From positions 1-20,523 of the forward strand of contig JAFAEB010000167.1 in assembly GCA_023424235.1 (NCBI GenBank): a stretch of DNA of 20,523 bases. Direction: 5' to 3'. The notes under the pieces were generated by a model. That model saw nothing but the letters and a program-made list of their open reading frames with translations. It had not been told where the DNA came from and did no database searches. Each line of letters starts with the position of its first letter. The first letter of the stretch is position 1. Position numbers and translations under genes: made by a program. Below are positions 8,039-16,287 of the stretch, in pieces. Origin of the DNA: Bacillota bacterium (GTDB lineage: Bacteria; Bacillota; Clostridia; Lachnospirales; Lachnospiraceae).

Positions 8039-8584
8039 ATGAAATTAATGATCGCATCTGACATACATGGTTCTGAATATTTTTGCAATGAATTAATAAA
8101 AGCTTATAAAAGAGAGGGTGCTCATAAGCTAATCTTATTAGGTGATATTCTATACCATGGTCCACGTAATGATTTACCAAAAGAGTATAATCCGAAAGGT
8201 GTTATTCATTTACTAAATGAGATTAGTGATGAAATTCTTTGCGTTCGTGGTAATTGTGATTCTGAAGTAGATCAAATGGTGCTTAATTTTCCAATAATGG
8301 CTGATTACTGTATCTTATATGTAAATAACCACATGATATTTGCTACTCATGGTCATGTCTTCAATAATGAACAACTACCAAAACTAAAAAAAGGTGATGT
8401 ATTATTAAATGGCCATACACATGTACCAAAATGTGAAAACATGGGAGACTATGTTTATATGAATCCAGGTTCCGTGTCTATTCCAAAGGAAGGTAGTGCG
8501 AATAGTTATATGATAATTGAAGATAGTACCTTTGCTTGGAAGAACTTAGATGGACTTATGTATCATGAGCTAGAAATTAAATAA
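8039..8584 (+). CDS. yfcE: YfcE-type metallophosphoesterase (phosphodiesterase)
   Basis: A 181-residue protein, the normal length for YfcE/MJ0936-family calcineurin-like phosphodiesterases, which use two metal ions and cleave phosphodiester test substrates; the physiological substrate is unknown. All metal-binding motifs are visible: SDIHG (D8, H10), LLGDILYHG (D36), RGNCDSE (N72, D74), THGH (H104, H106) and NGHTH (H126, H128). The family-typical YMNPGSVSIPK follows at about 140-150. AGGAGA lies 10 nt before the ATG. It is transcribed away from the exonuclease gene and ends in a strong terminator, so it appears to be a single-gene unit. Confidence 0.93.
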   Translation: MKLMIASDIHGSEYFCNELIKAYKREGAHKLILLGDILYHGPRNDLPKEYNPKGVIHLLNEISDEILCVRGNCDSEVDQMVLNFPIMADYCILYVNNHMIFATHGHVFNNEQLPKLKKGDVLLNGHTHVPKCENMGDYVYMNPGSVSIPKEGSANSYMIIEDSTFAWKNLDGLMYHELEIK

Positions 8585-8595
8585 ATGATGTAAAT

Positions 8596-8653
8596 AAAAG
8601 TAAGACACAGGATTGAGAATAATAAAATTATCAATCCTGGTTTTACTTTTTTT
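8596..8653 (+). terminator. Rho-independent terminator after yfcE
   Basis: A long stem pairs AAAAGTAAGACACAGGATTG (from 8596) with the CAATCCTGGTTTTACTTTT side (ending about 8650), with one bulge and few mismatches, followed by a T-rich tract ending TTTTTTTAT. The loop is A-rich. It lies directly after the yfcE stop and insulates the helicase-nuclease gene from upstream transcription. Confidence 0.85.
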
Positions 8654-8708
8654 ATTTCATATTTTTAAAGTAATATACGATTATTGTAACTAATAGATAG
8701 AAATAAGA

Positions 8709-8750
8709 AGTAAAATTTTACTATGGTATCTAACTATAATATGCTACAAT
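8709..8750 (+). promoter_or_regulatory. Candidate promoter of the helicase-nuclease gene
   Basis: A TGC-TACAAT extended -10 (8742-8750) lies 130 bp before the start codon, with another TATAAT at 8735-8740. No good -35 is visible. A perfect 14-bp palindrome AGTAAAATTTTACT (8709-8722) sits just upstream, where a regulator could bind. AT-rich palindromes of this size can arise by chance. Confidence 0.35.
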
Positions 8751-8880
8751 TGTTAATAGAATTTATAATGATTATTGAAGTTTAATCTCTTAATCTTAAA
8801 TACATAAAGAGAAATAATGATGAAGATTATTATAAAGATAGAAATAAAAATAATTATAAAAGTAGGCTAGGAGGTTAGTT

Positions 8881-11800
8881 ATGATTGAAAAACTTAGTAT
8901 AATGGGTGATTTTAGTAGAAAAATAAACTTCTCCATGCATCAAAATAGTGTACCAATTATTAAACGTTTATTTATTAAAAATCAGTCCAGTGAATCATTT
9001 AAAAATATTAAAGTGTGCATCGCCACTGAGCCAAATTTCTCAGAAGAATGGAGTGCCCACCATAGCATAATTAACCCAGAGGAAACCCTAGAGCTTAATA
9101 CAATTAATTTACTGCTAAAACCTACATTTTTATATGGGATAACAGAGACCATAAAAGGGTATATAAAGATAACAATACATAGTGGGGAAGAGCTTATTAA
9201 GAGTGAGGTCATTCCTATTAGCTTGTTAGCATATGATGAGTGGCCAGGAGTTAACCAAATGCCTGAATTAATTTCCTCATTTATAACACCAAATCATCCT
9301 ACAATAGCAAAAATAATTATGAATGCTACTCATATCTTAAAGGAATGGAAGTATGACCCCGCTTTTACTGGATATCAAACACTAAATCCCAATATCGTTC
9401 GAATCCAAATGGCTGCTTTATATGGTGCCTTACAACAAGTTGGTATCGTATACACCATGCCACCAGCGAGCTTTGAGACAAAGGGACAGAGAATTCGTTT
9501 ACCAGATTCTGTGTTAAATGAGAAGTTAGGTACTTGTTTGGACCTTTCTGTTTTATATGCAAGCTGTCTTGAAGCTGTAGGGTTACATCCCCTTATCATA
9601 TTTATAAAAGGACATGCATTTGTCGGATGCTGGTTAGAAGAAGAGAGTTTCTCTGAAATAATACAAGATGAATGTAGTGTAGTAAAGAAGAGAATAGCAC
9701 AGGGTATTGATGAAATCTGTGTGGTTGAGACGACAGAGCTAGTAGTAGGAAGACAAACTTCCTTTGATTTAGCTGTTCTTAATGGAGAAAAGAACCTTAT
9801 TAATGAAGAAAACTTTGAAATATTAGTAGATGTAAAACGGGTAAGAGTAAGTGGAATAAAACCACTTCCCCAAAGAATATATGATAATGACGGTAAACTT
9901 AGGATTGATGATAGTATTATTCAAAAGCAACATGATGAGGATTTTATAACTAGTAAGCCAGCAATTTTAGATATAAAAGACAAATTGCAATATGTAGAAC
10001 ATATAAATTTATCGAAGAAAGAGCTGTGGGAGAGAAAATTACTTGATTTAAGCCTAAGAAATACCTTACTTAATTTTAGAACTACGAAAAATACCATTGA
10101 GCTAATGTTACCTTCCTTAAGAGAAGTAGAAGATTATCTATCCGATGGTAGTGACTTTATATTACTTGCTAAACCAAAAGAGTTTGATAATACACAAAGA
10201 GATACAAAATTATATGAAGCAAATCACAGCAACTCTTTTATACTAGAATTACTGAAGTCTGAATTAAAAGAAAAGCGCATACGTACTTACATAGATAATA
10301 TGGAGCTAGACAATCGGATTCTTAGCTTATATCGTGCTTCAAAAATAAGTTTAGAGGAAAATGGTGTGAATACTCTTTATTTAGCCCTAGGTTTTTTAAG
10401 ATGGTATGAGAGCAATGAGAGCCAAAAGCCTAGATTAGCACCCCTTATTTTACTACCGATTGAATTAGTGAGAAAGTCAGCCCTAAAAGGCTATGTTATC
10501 CGTGTAAGAGACGAAGAACCTCAGATAAATATAACTTTGTTAGAGTTACTTCGTAGTGATTTTGGCATAACCATTAGTGGACTTGAACCATTACCTATGG
10601 ACGATAAAGGCTTAGATATTAGTCGAATTTTTTCTACCATAAGGCAAGCCATAATGAGTAAGGCAAAATGGGATATTGTTGAGATATCCTATATTGGTTT
10701 ATTTTCATTTAGCCAGTTTATCATGTGGAATGATATTCGTAATCGCGGTAATGAACTTGTTAAGAATAAAATAGTGCAAAGTCTGTTAAGCGGAAAGGTA
10801 GAGTGGGAGGTAAGGAATGATTTCCCAAATCCTAATACCTTAGATGAAGAATTTAAACCAACAGATTTGGCAATACCCATTAGCGCAGATTCGACCCAAT
10901 TATCTGCTATATGTGCTGCAAGTAAAGGTGAGAGCTTTGTACTTCATGGACCACCAGGAACTGGTAAGTCACAGACCATAACCAATATGATAGCCAATGC
11001 TCTCTTTGAGGGAAAATCGGTATTGTTTATTGCAGAAAAGATGGCTGCTTTGTCGGTGGTTCAAAAAAGACTTGAAAGTATTGGTCTTGGTCCTTTTTGC
11101 TTGGAAGTTCATTCCAATAAAGCGAGAAAAAAGGATGTACTTGAACAACTTAATCAAACCTTAAATTATGGTAAGGTTAAATCGAAAGAAGAATATGAGT
11201 TAAATGCAAATAGGTTACAAGGACTACGCTCAGAATTAAATGAATTTGTGACTGAACTTCATAAAAAAAGGTCTTATGGTATTTCTTTATATGAAGCAAT
11301 TGCCAAGGCAGAAGAATATGAAGACTATAGTAATAAAATAAGGATACCAAGGGAGTTATTAAGTAACTTAAATAAGTTCACCTTCAATGAATGGCTTGAT
11401 GTGTGTGAAGAGTTAAGAGTGGTGGGAGAGGCAAGTGGTGGGATTTATGAACATCCTTTGAAGCATATCAATAATCCTTATTACACCACTAGTAAAAAAA
11501 GTAGTTTTGAAGAAAAAACTACTGAGTTTATTACGGTATTAAAACAATTAAAAATGTATTTAGATGAGTTTTATGAGGATTTCGGTGCAGATAGAATAGA
11601 AGATTTTAATAAGGTTGAAGCAACTTTTGTACTTTGTAATTTATATAGCTCCATTAAATATATTCCAGCAAATTTATATTTTACTCAGGAGATTAATATC
11701 CTAAAGGATAAGATTCAATTAATTTATGAAAGTGCTAAGAAACGTAATGAAATTGAAGAAATACTTTCACCAATTTTTAATGATAGTATATATTCCTATG

Positions 11801-14712
11801 ATGTTATAAGTGCTGCGAGGTTATTACAAGAAGCTGAGAGAAGCTGGTTTTTACCGAAGTTCTTAAAGAAGAATAAGATAATAAAAGAGCTTAAGTATCA
11901 CGTAAAGGATTCTTTAAAATTCGATAAGCAAAGTATTGTTAATTACATTAATTCTCTTATTATATATAGGGAAAAGAATAATACGGTAATGAAAGATAAT
12001 GATCTATTGACAAACTTATATGGAGTCTTTTGGGATAACAGCCATTGTGATTTAGAAGAATATCTAAGAATCTATGAACAGTGTGTTGTGATAAATCAAT
12101 TTATATTAAAAGTGTTTGACAATGGAACTTCTAGAAAAGATGGTAAAGAGAAACTTTATCATATCGCTTTTAATGATATGGAAGCCTATCTTCATAGACA
12201 AGAAGCGTTAATACATAAGATAATAAATGGGTTTAAGCAGATAAAGACTTTAGAACAGAACTTAAGTGATGAGTTTGGTATAGACTTTAACTTACTTCAT
12301 GGTAATAATTATTTTCAAAACATGGAAAAGACACTAAGGGATTGGAAGGAAAACAGTTCAAATCTTAGAGATTACTGTAGCTACCTAAATAGTAAGAAGA
12401 AGGCACAAGAGCTAGGACTTCATGTTGTAATTGAAGCACTTGAGAGTGGAACTTGTCATGAAAATGTAATTGTTGCTACTTTTATAAGAAATAGCATGGA
12501 AGCTTTAGCGTCTATGATAATAGAACAAACTCCAGTGTTAAGTCAATTTAACGGTATGTATTTTGAGCAAATGGTTATAAAATTTAAAACAATTAGTGAG
12601 GAGTTTGATAATCTTACGAAGCAAGAATTAGTAGCTAGGTTATCTGCTAAAGTTCCATCTTCACATGGAACTTTCACGGCATCTTCAGAAATAGGTATTT
12701 TACAAAAGGCGATAAAAAGTGGTGGTAGAGGAATGTCTATTCGTAAGCTTTTTGATAGCATACCAAATCTGCTACAACTACTTTGTCCTTGTATGCTTAT
12801 GAGTCCAATATCAGTTGCACAATATATTGACCCTAGTTATCCACCATTTGACTTAGTTATATTTGATGAGGCTTCACAATTACCTACAGCTCAGGCTGTT
12901 GGAGCTATAGCAAGAGGGGAAAATCTGGTGGTTGTGGGTGATCCAAAGCAGTTACCACCAACTAGCTTCTTTTCTTCCAACCGAGTGGATGAAGATAATT
13001 ATGATAATGAAGATTTAGAGAGTATACTTGACGATTGTCTTGCTATCAGTATGCCACAAGAACATTTATTATGGCATTATCGTTCCAAGCATGAAAGTCT
13101 GATTGCATTTAGTAATCGAATGTTTTATGAGAATAGATTATATACCTTCCCATCTCCTAAGGATTTAGTAAGTGAAGTAAAGCATGTATTAGTCGAAGGA
13201 TATTATGATAAGAGTAAATCTAGAACCAATTTATTTGAGGCAACAGCAGTTGTAAATGAAATTATAAGAAGACTAAAAGAACCTAAATTATGCCATGAAA
13301 GTATAGGTGTAGTTACTTTTAGTAAAGCACAGCAAAATCTAATCGATGATCTATTAATGAAAGAATTTGCAAAGGATCCTATCCTTGAAGAGCGTAATAA
13401 TTCCCTTAGTGAACCAATCTTCATAAAAAATCTTGAGAACGTACAAGGAGATGAAAGAGATGTTATTATGTTCTCCATCTGTTATGGGCCAGATAAAGAT
13501 GGAGCCGTATCTATGAACTTTGGACCACTAAATCAAGAGGGTGGATTTAGAAGATTAAATGTTGCAGTTACAAGGTCAAGAAAAGAGATGATTGTATATT
13601 CTGTCTTAAAACCAGAGCAAATTGATTTACAAAGAACGAACTCTTCTGGTGTAGCAGCCTTAAAATCCTTCCTAGAATTTGCAATGCGAGGAAATCTTAC
13701 AACAAAGCAAAGTAACATTACGAAACCACCCACTAATATTAGTAGAATCATTGCGAGTAAACTAATAGAACTTGGCTTTGATGCTAACGTTAATATTGGT
13801 AGCTCAGAGTTTAAAATCGATATTGCTATCGTTAATCCAAAGAAGAAAGAGGAGTATATACTTGGTATTCTTTTAGACAGTGATAGCCAATGTAATGGAA
13901 CAGCTAGGGATAGGAATATACTAAAATTAAGTGTATTACAGTCTCTTGGTTGGAATATTCATAAGGTCTGGATTCTTGACTGGTGGGATAACAAGCATAA
14001 AGTATTAGATATGATCCAGTTTGCTATCCAACAAGCTATTCTTAAATTAGAGATTGATAATACGAGTGAGAATGATAGTAATATGACTATTGTAGAAAAC
14101 AAGCCCTTTGAGTTTGAGCAAGAAACAAGGGGAGTAAATGATCTTAATGAGGATATAACATACTATCAATCCGTTCTGTTACCAAGTGTATCATTATCAT
14201 CAGAAGGCTTTTATTCTTCAGAAAATGATAGAATCATTATGAAGCAAATTATGGACATAATGGAGTGTGAAGCTCCCATTGGTCGTATGGTATTATGCAA
14301 AAAAATATTATCCTCTTGGGGTATTACAAGGCTTGGTGCTAATATAAATCGAAGATTTGATATGCTTTTTTCTAAAATGAAAATTAAACTTACCATGGAA
14401 GAGGAAGAGAACTTTTGCTGGCTTCCTACTATGAACCCTAATAATTATAAAGAGTTTCGAATGCCCTCGAATGATGAAACAAAAAGAAGAGTGGAAGATA
14501 TTCCACTTGAGGAGATAGGAGCAGCACTTGTCTATGTTGTTAAAAAGCAAATTAGTCTATCTGAAGAAGATCTGTATCGAGAAGTTGCTAGAGTATTTGG
14601 TTATTCACGATGTTTATCCAATATGAAGGAACGTTTTACGAAAGCACTAGAGAAGGAAGTCAAAAAAGAAAATTTAGTTCTGGAAAAGGATAGGGTGTAT
14701 CTAAAAGTTTAG
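8881..14712 (+). CDS. Giant DUF4011 SF1 helicase-nuclease, candidate antiphage protein (Hhe-like)
   Basis: A 1943-residue protein; AGGAGG lies 6 nt before the ATG. Domains in order: an N-terminal beta region (about 1-130); a transglutaminase-like module with GTCLDL (C219), KGHAFVGCW (H245) and VVETTEL (E283), a plausible Cys-His-Glu triad; DUF4011 starting at WERKLLDLSLRNTLLNF (383-399); an SF1 helicase with Walker A GPPGTGKS (K696), DEAS (D1329-E1330), GDPKQLPP (1353-1360), QGDERD (1522-1527) and NVAVTRSRK (1560-1568); an MTES_1575/Vsr-like PD-(D/E)XK region with FKIDIAIVNP (D1647), LLDSDS (D1666) and TARDRN...LGW; and a DUF3320-like C-terminus (about 1781-1943). About 630 residues, largely helical, separate Walker A from the DEAS motif. 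DUF4011-helicase-Vsr proteins are known as the Hhe antiphage type; defence here is inference. The gene stands alone between terminators and has no frameshift. Confidence 0.85.
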   Translation: MIEKLSIMGDFSRKINFSMHQNSVPIIKRLFIKNQSSESFKNIKVCIATEPNFSEEWSAHHSIINPEETLELNTINLLLKPTFLYGITETIKGYIKITIHSGEELIKSEVIPISLLAYDEWPGVNQMPELISSFITPNHPTIAKIIMNATHILKEWKYDPAFTGYQTLNPNIVRIQMAALYGALQQVGIVYTMPPASFETKGQRIRLPDSVLNEKLGTCLDLSVLYASCLEAVGLHPLIIFIKGHAFVGCWLEEESFSEIIQDECSVVKKRIAQGIDEICVVETTELVVGRQTSFDLAVLNGEKNLINEENFEILVDVKRVRVSGIKPLPQRIYDNDGKLRIDDSIIQKQHDEDFITSKPAILDIKDKLQYVEHINLSKKELWERKLLDLSLRNTLLNFRTTKNTIELMLPSLREVEDYLSDGSDFILLAKPKEFDNTQRDTKLYEANHSNSFILELLKSELKEKRIRTYIDNMELDNRILSLYRASKISLEENGVNTLYLALGFLRWYESNESQKPRLAPLILLPIELVRKSALKGYVIRVRDEEPQINITLLELLRSDFGITISGLEPLPMDDKGLDISRIFSTIRQAIMSKAKWDIVEISYIGLFSFSQFIMWNDIRNRGNELVKNKIVQSLLSGKVEWEVRNDFPNPNTLDEEFKPTDLAIPISADSTQLSAICAASKGESFVLHGPPGTGKSQTITNMIANALFEGKSVLFIAEKMAALSVVQKRLESIGLGPFCLEVHSNKARKKDVLEQLNQTLNYGKVKSKEEYELNANRLQGLRSELNEFVTELHKKRSYGISLYEAIAKAEEYEDYSNKIRIPRELLSNLNKFTFNEWLDVCEELRVVGEASGGIYEHPLKHINNPYYTTSKKSSFEEKTTEFITVLKQLKMYLDEFYEDFGADRIEDFNKVEATFVLCNLYSSIKYIPANLYFTQEINILKDKIQLIYESAKKRNEIEEILSPIFNDSIYSYDVISAARLLQEAERSWFLPKFLKKNKIIKELKYHVKDSLKFDKQSIVNYINSLIIYREKNNTVMKDNDLLTNLYGVFWDNSHCDLEEYLRIYEQCVVINQFILKVFDNGTSRKDGKEKLYHIAFNDMEAYLHRQEALIHKIINGFKQIKTLEQNLSDEFGIDFNLLHGNNYFQNMEKTLRDWKENSSNLRDYCSYLNSKKKAQELGLHVVIEALESGTCHENVIVATFIRNSMEALASMIIEQTPVLSQFNGMYFEQMVIKFKTISEEFDNLTKQELVARLSAKVPSSHGTFTASSEIGILQKAIKSGGRGMSIRKLFDSIPNLLQLLCPCMLMSPISVAQYIDPSYPPFDLVIFDEASQLPTAQAVGAIARGENLVVVGDPKQLPPTSFFSSNRVDEDNYDNEDLESILDDCLAISMPQEHLLWHYRSKHESLIAFSNRMFYENRLYTFPSPKDLVSEVKHVLVEGYYDKSKSRTNLFEATAVVNEIIRRLKEPKLCHESIGVVTFSKAQQNLIDDLLMKEFAKDPILEERNNSLSEPIFIKNLENVQGDERDVIMFSICYGPDKDGAVSMNFGPLNQEGGFRRLNVAVTRSRKEMIVYSVLKPEQIDLQRTNSSGVAALKSFLEFAMRGNLTTKQSNITKPPTNISRIIASKLIELGFDANVNIGSSEFKIDIAIVNPKKKEEYILGILLDSDSQCNGTARDRNILKLSVLQSLGWNIHKVWILDWWDNKHKVLDMIQFAIQQAILKLEIDNTSENDSNMTIVENKPFEFEQETRGVNDLNEDITYYQSVLLPSVSLSSEGFYSSENDRIIMKQIMDIMECEAPIGRMVLCKKILSSWGITRLGANINRRFDMLFSKMKIKLTMEEEENFCWLPTMNPNNYKEFRMPSNDETKRRVEDIPLEEIGAALVYVVKKQISLSEEDLYREVARVFGYSRCLSNMKERFTKALEKEVKKENLVLEKDRVYLKV

Positions 14713-14718
14713 TGCCGT

Positions 14719-14762
14719 AAGGGGCTGTTACACTGTAATAGGTGATGACAGTTCCTTTTTTT
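14719..14762 (+). terminator. Rho-independent terminator after the helicase-nuclease gene
   Basis: AAGGGGCTGT (14719-14728) pairs with ACAGTTCCTT (from 14747) through two G-U wobbles, followed by eight T residues. The stop codon is only 7 bp upstream. It separates this gene from the GH43-transporter locus. Confidence 0.85.
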
Positions 14763-14829
14763 ACTTCAATAACATAGATGTAGATAAGTAAAAAGGGTCT
14801 ATTTTTATGATGGAAAAAGATTAAAAATG

Positions 14830-14853
14830 ATTATTGCAATCGATTGCAATAAT
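14830..14853. promoter_or_regulatory. LacI-type operator, perfect 24-bp palindrome
   Basis: The 24 bases 14830-14853 are a perfect palindrome centred on the CG at 14841-14842; the core 16-mer is TTGCAATCGATTGCAA. An even palindrome with a central CpG is the hallmark of LacI/GalR-family operators. It lies 61 bp before the GH43 start and overlaps the most likely -35 element, so binding would block transcription. The core also fits the loose CcpA cre pattern, but related sites downstream (16182, 16288) do not keep the cre outer bases, favouring a dedicated regulator. Confidence 0.85.
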
Positions 14854-14872
14854 AAAAAAACTATGTTAGGAT
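14845..14872 (+). promoter_or_regulatory. Candidate GH43 promoter overlapping the operator
   Basis: TTGCAA (14845-14850), the right half of the operator, is 16 bp from TAGGAT (14867-14872), 42 bp before the start codon. The -10 is weak, and the placement is mainly supported by the operator overlap. Confidence 0.4.
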
Positions 14873-14914
14873 GTAACTATATTTATAGAATAAATAAAAA
14901 TGGAGGATTGTTTT

Positions 14915-16012
14915 ATGCATGAAGTTATGAAGTTTGATAGCTTTAAGCCAGGTGAATCTTGGTATGATAGCAATGGTAATCTAATTCAGGCTCACGGAGG
15001 TCATGTTCAATGGCTTAAGGTATTTAATGATGAGTTAGGTGAGTATGAGGAAAAATGGTGGTGGGTTGGTGAGGATAAAACCAAGGGATATCGAGGAGGT
15101 ATCTGTGCTTACAGTTCAAATGATTTGTATAATTGGAAGTTTGAAGGCATCATAATGCGTAATATAAGTGATAGAGAGCAATTAGATACAGAAGAATACT
15201 TTACAAAATTATATGAGGGTTACACAAGTGAGCAGTTAGACAATGTATTCATATCGATCAATGACACAAGCTCTGTGATTGAACGACCTAAAATGATTTA
15301 TAATGAAAAAACAAAAAAATACATACTTTGGTTTCATGCGGATGGACCAACTAAGACGAGTAATTCCAATTATGCAGCAGCATCAGCTGGGGTTGCCATA
15401 AGTAATTCACCTAAGGGACCATTTCGCTTTATTGATCGATATCGCTTACATACCTGTCCAAGTGATCAGGTAGATATGTATCCAAAGAGTAAAGGTATGG
15501 CTAGAGATATGAATCTTTTTATAGATGATGATAAGACTGCTTATATTATTTATGCAAGTGAAGAAAATCTAACCTTATATATTTCAAGATTAAATGATGA
15601 GTATACATATCTAGAGAAATCACCTAAGGAAGCTGTTTACGGAGTTGATTATATCAGAGTATTTCCAGGAGCACAAAGAGAAGCACCTGCTATCTTTAAA
15701 AGAAACGGTATGTATTACCTTATGACATCAGCATGTACCGGCTGGCATCCAAACCAAGCAAGCTATGCTATAGCATCATCGTTATTAGGGGAATGGACAA
15801 ATATGGGGGACCCATGTGTAGATGATGTGAAAAAAACTACCTTTGATTCACAAAGCACCTGTATTTTTGAAGCAGCAAAAGATACTTATATCTATATGGG
15901 TGACAGATGGCTAAGTGAAGACTTAGTAAATTCGAAATATATTTGGTTACCTTTAGAATTTGATCAAGAAGGTAAAATGAAGCTTAGTTGGAAGGATGAA
16001 TGGAGATTATAA
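14915..16012 (+). CDS. GH43 family glycosidase, exo-beta-1,3-galactanase-like (subfamily 24 type)
   Basis: A 365-residue protein. An ATG at 14900 exists, but GGAGG (14902-14906) overlaps it and sits 8 nt before ATG 14915, so 14915 is the start. The five-blade GH43 propeller is recognisable from DSNGNLIQAHGGHVQW, SSVIERPKMIYNEKTKKY, ARDMNLFIDDDKTAYIIYAS, GAQREAPAIFKRNGMYYLM and TFDSQSTCIF to YMGDRW. The usual catalytic-base Asp of GH43 is replaced by Gly in AHGGH, as in subfamily 24. E256 (REAPA) would be the acid, E123 (IERPK) the third carboxylate and Q313 (FDSQS) the possible base, as proposed for a fungal exo-beta-1,3-galactanase; the Q-E spacing is similar (57 against 55). There is no signal peptide, so it acts on imported oligosaccharides, consistent with the transporter downstream. 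Substrate (galactan or another beta-galactoside) is inferred. Confidence 0.8.
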   Translation: MHEVMKFDSFKPGESWYDSNGNLIQAHGGHVQWLKVFNDELGEYEEKWWWVGEDKTKGYRGGICAYSSNDLYNWKFEGIIMRNISDREQLDTEEYFTKLYEGYTSEQLDNVFISINDTSSVIERPKMIYNEKTKKYILWFHADGPTKTSNSNYAAASAGVAISNSPKGPFRFIDRYRLHTCPSDQVDMYPKSKGMARDMNLFIDDDKTAYIIYASEENLTLYISRLNDEYTYLEKSPKEAVYGVDYIRVFPGAQREAPAIFKRNGMYYLMTSACTGWHPNQASYAIASSLLGEWTNMGDPCVDDVKKTTFDSQSTCIFEAAKDTYIYMGDRWLSEDLVNSKYIWLPLEFDQEGKMKLSWKDEWRL

Positions 16013-16125
16013 ACGACATATAGTGAGTATTATGTCTAAATTGCTATGAATAAGTAATATTTAGATCTATCATTGTCATCTATCTATTATATATAAAAAT
16101 ATTATAAAAAATTAGAATAAACATA

Positions 16126-16155
16126 TTGACAATATAAAGGTATTCAGCTTATAAT
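16126..16155 (+). promoter_or_regulatory. Sigma-A promoter of the ABC transporter genes
   Basis: A consensus TTGACA (16126-16131) is followed after 18 bp by a consensus TATAAT (16150-16155). Transcription from about 16162 would give a leader of about 185 nt containing both operator-like palindromes, which fits repression of a strong promoter by a downstream-bound LacI-family protein. Confidence 0.8.
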
Positions 16156-16181
16156 CTTTTTAGATTAGTTTATATTATATA

Positions 16182-16197
16182 GGTCAATCGATTACAA
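16182..16197. promoter_or_regulatory. LacI-type operator site 1 of the transporter leader
   Basis: GGTCAATCGATTACAA matches the perfect GH43 operator core TTGCAATCGATTGCAA at 12 of 16 positions, including the whole central AATCGATT and the right-hand CAA. It is about 20 bp downstream of the predicted transcription start. Confidence 0.65.
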
Positions 16198-16287
16198 AAG
16201 TGAAAAATATGTGCAATATATATAATAAGTGAAATTATAACCGTGCCATTTAATACTATTTTATTTGGCATTATATATTATGCTTAA

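Noticed and set aside
9365..9599. Antisense ORFs inside the helicase-nuclease gene (also at 10689, 12543, 13203, 13533 and 14308) and elsewhere
   Set aside because: They lie opposite strongly coding, motif-rich frames, lack ribosome binding sites and show no protein motifs; they are shadows of the sense gene.
14900..14914. Upstream ATG for the GH43 gene, adding MEDCF
   Set aside because: The GGAGG Shine-Dalgarno overlaps this ATG, while the ATG at 14915 has it at an ideal 8 nt.
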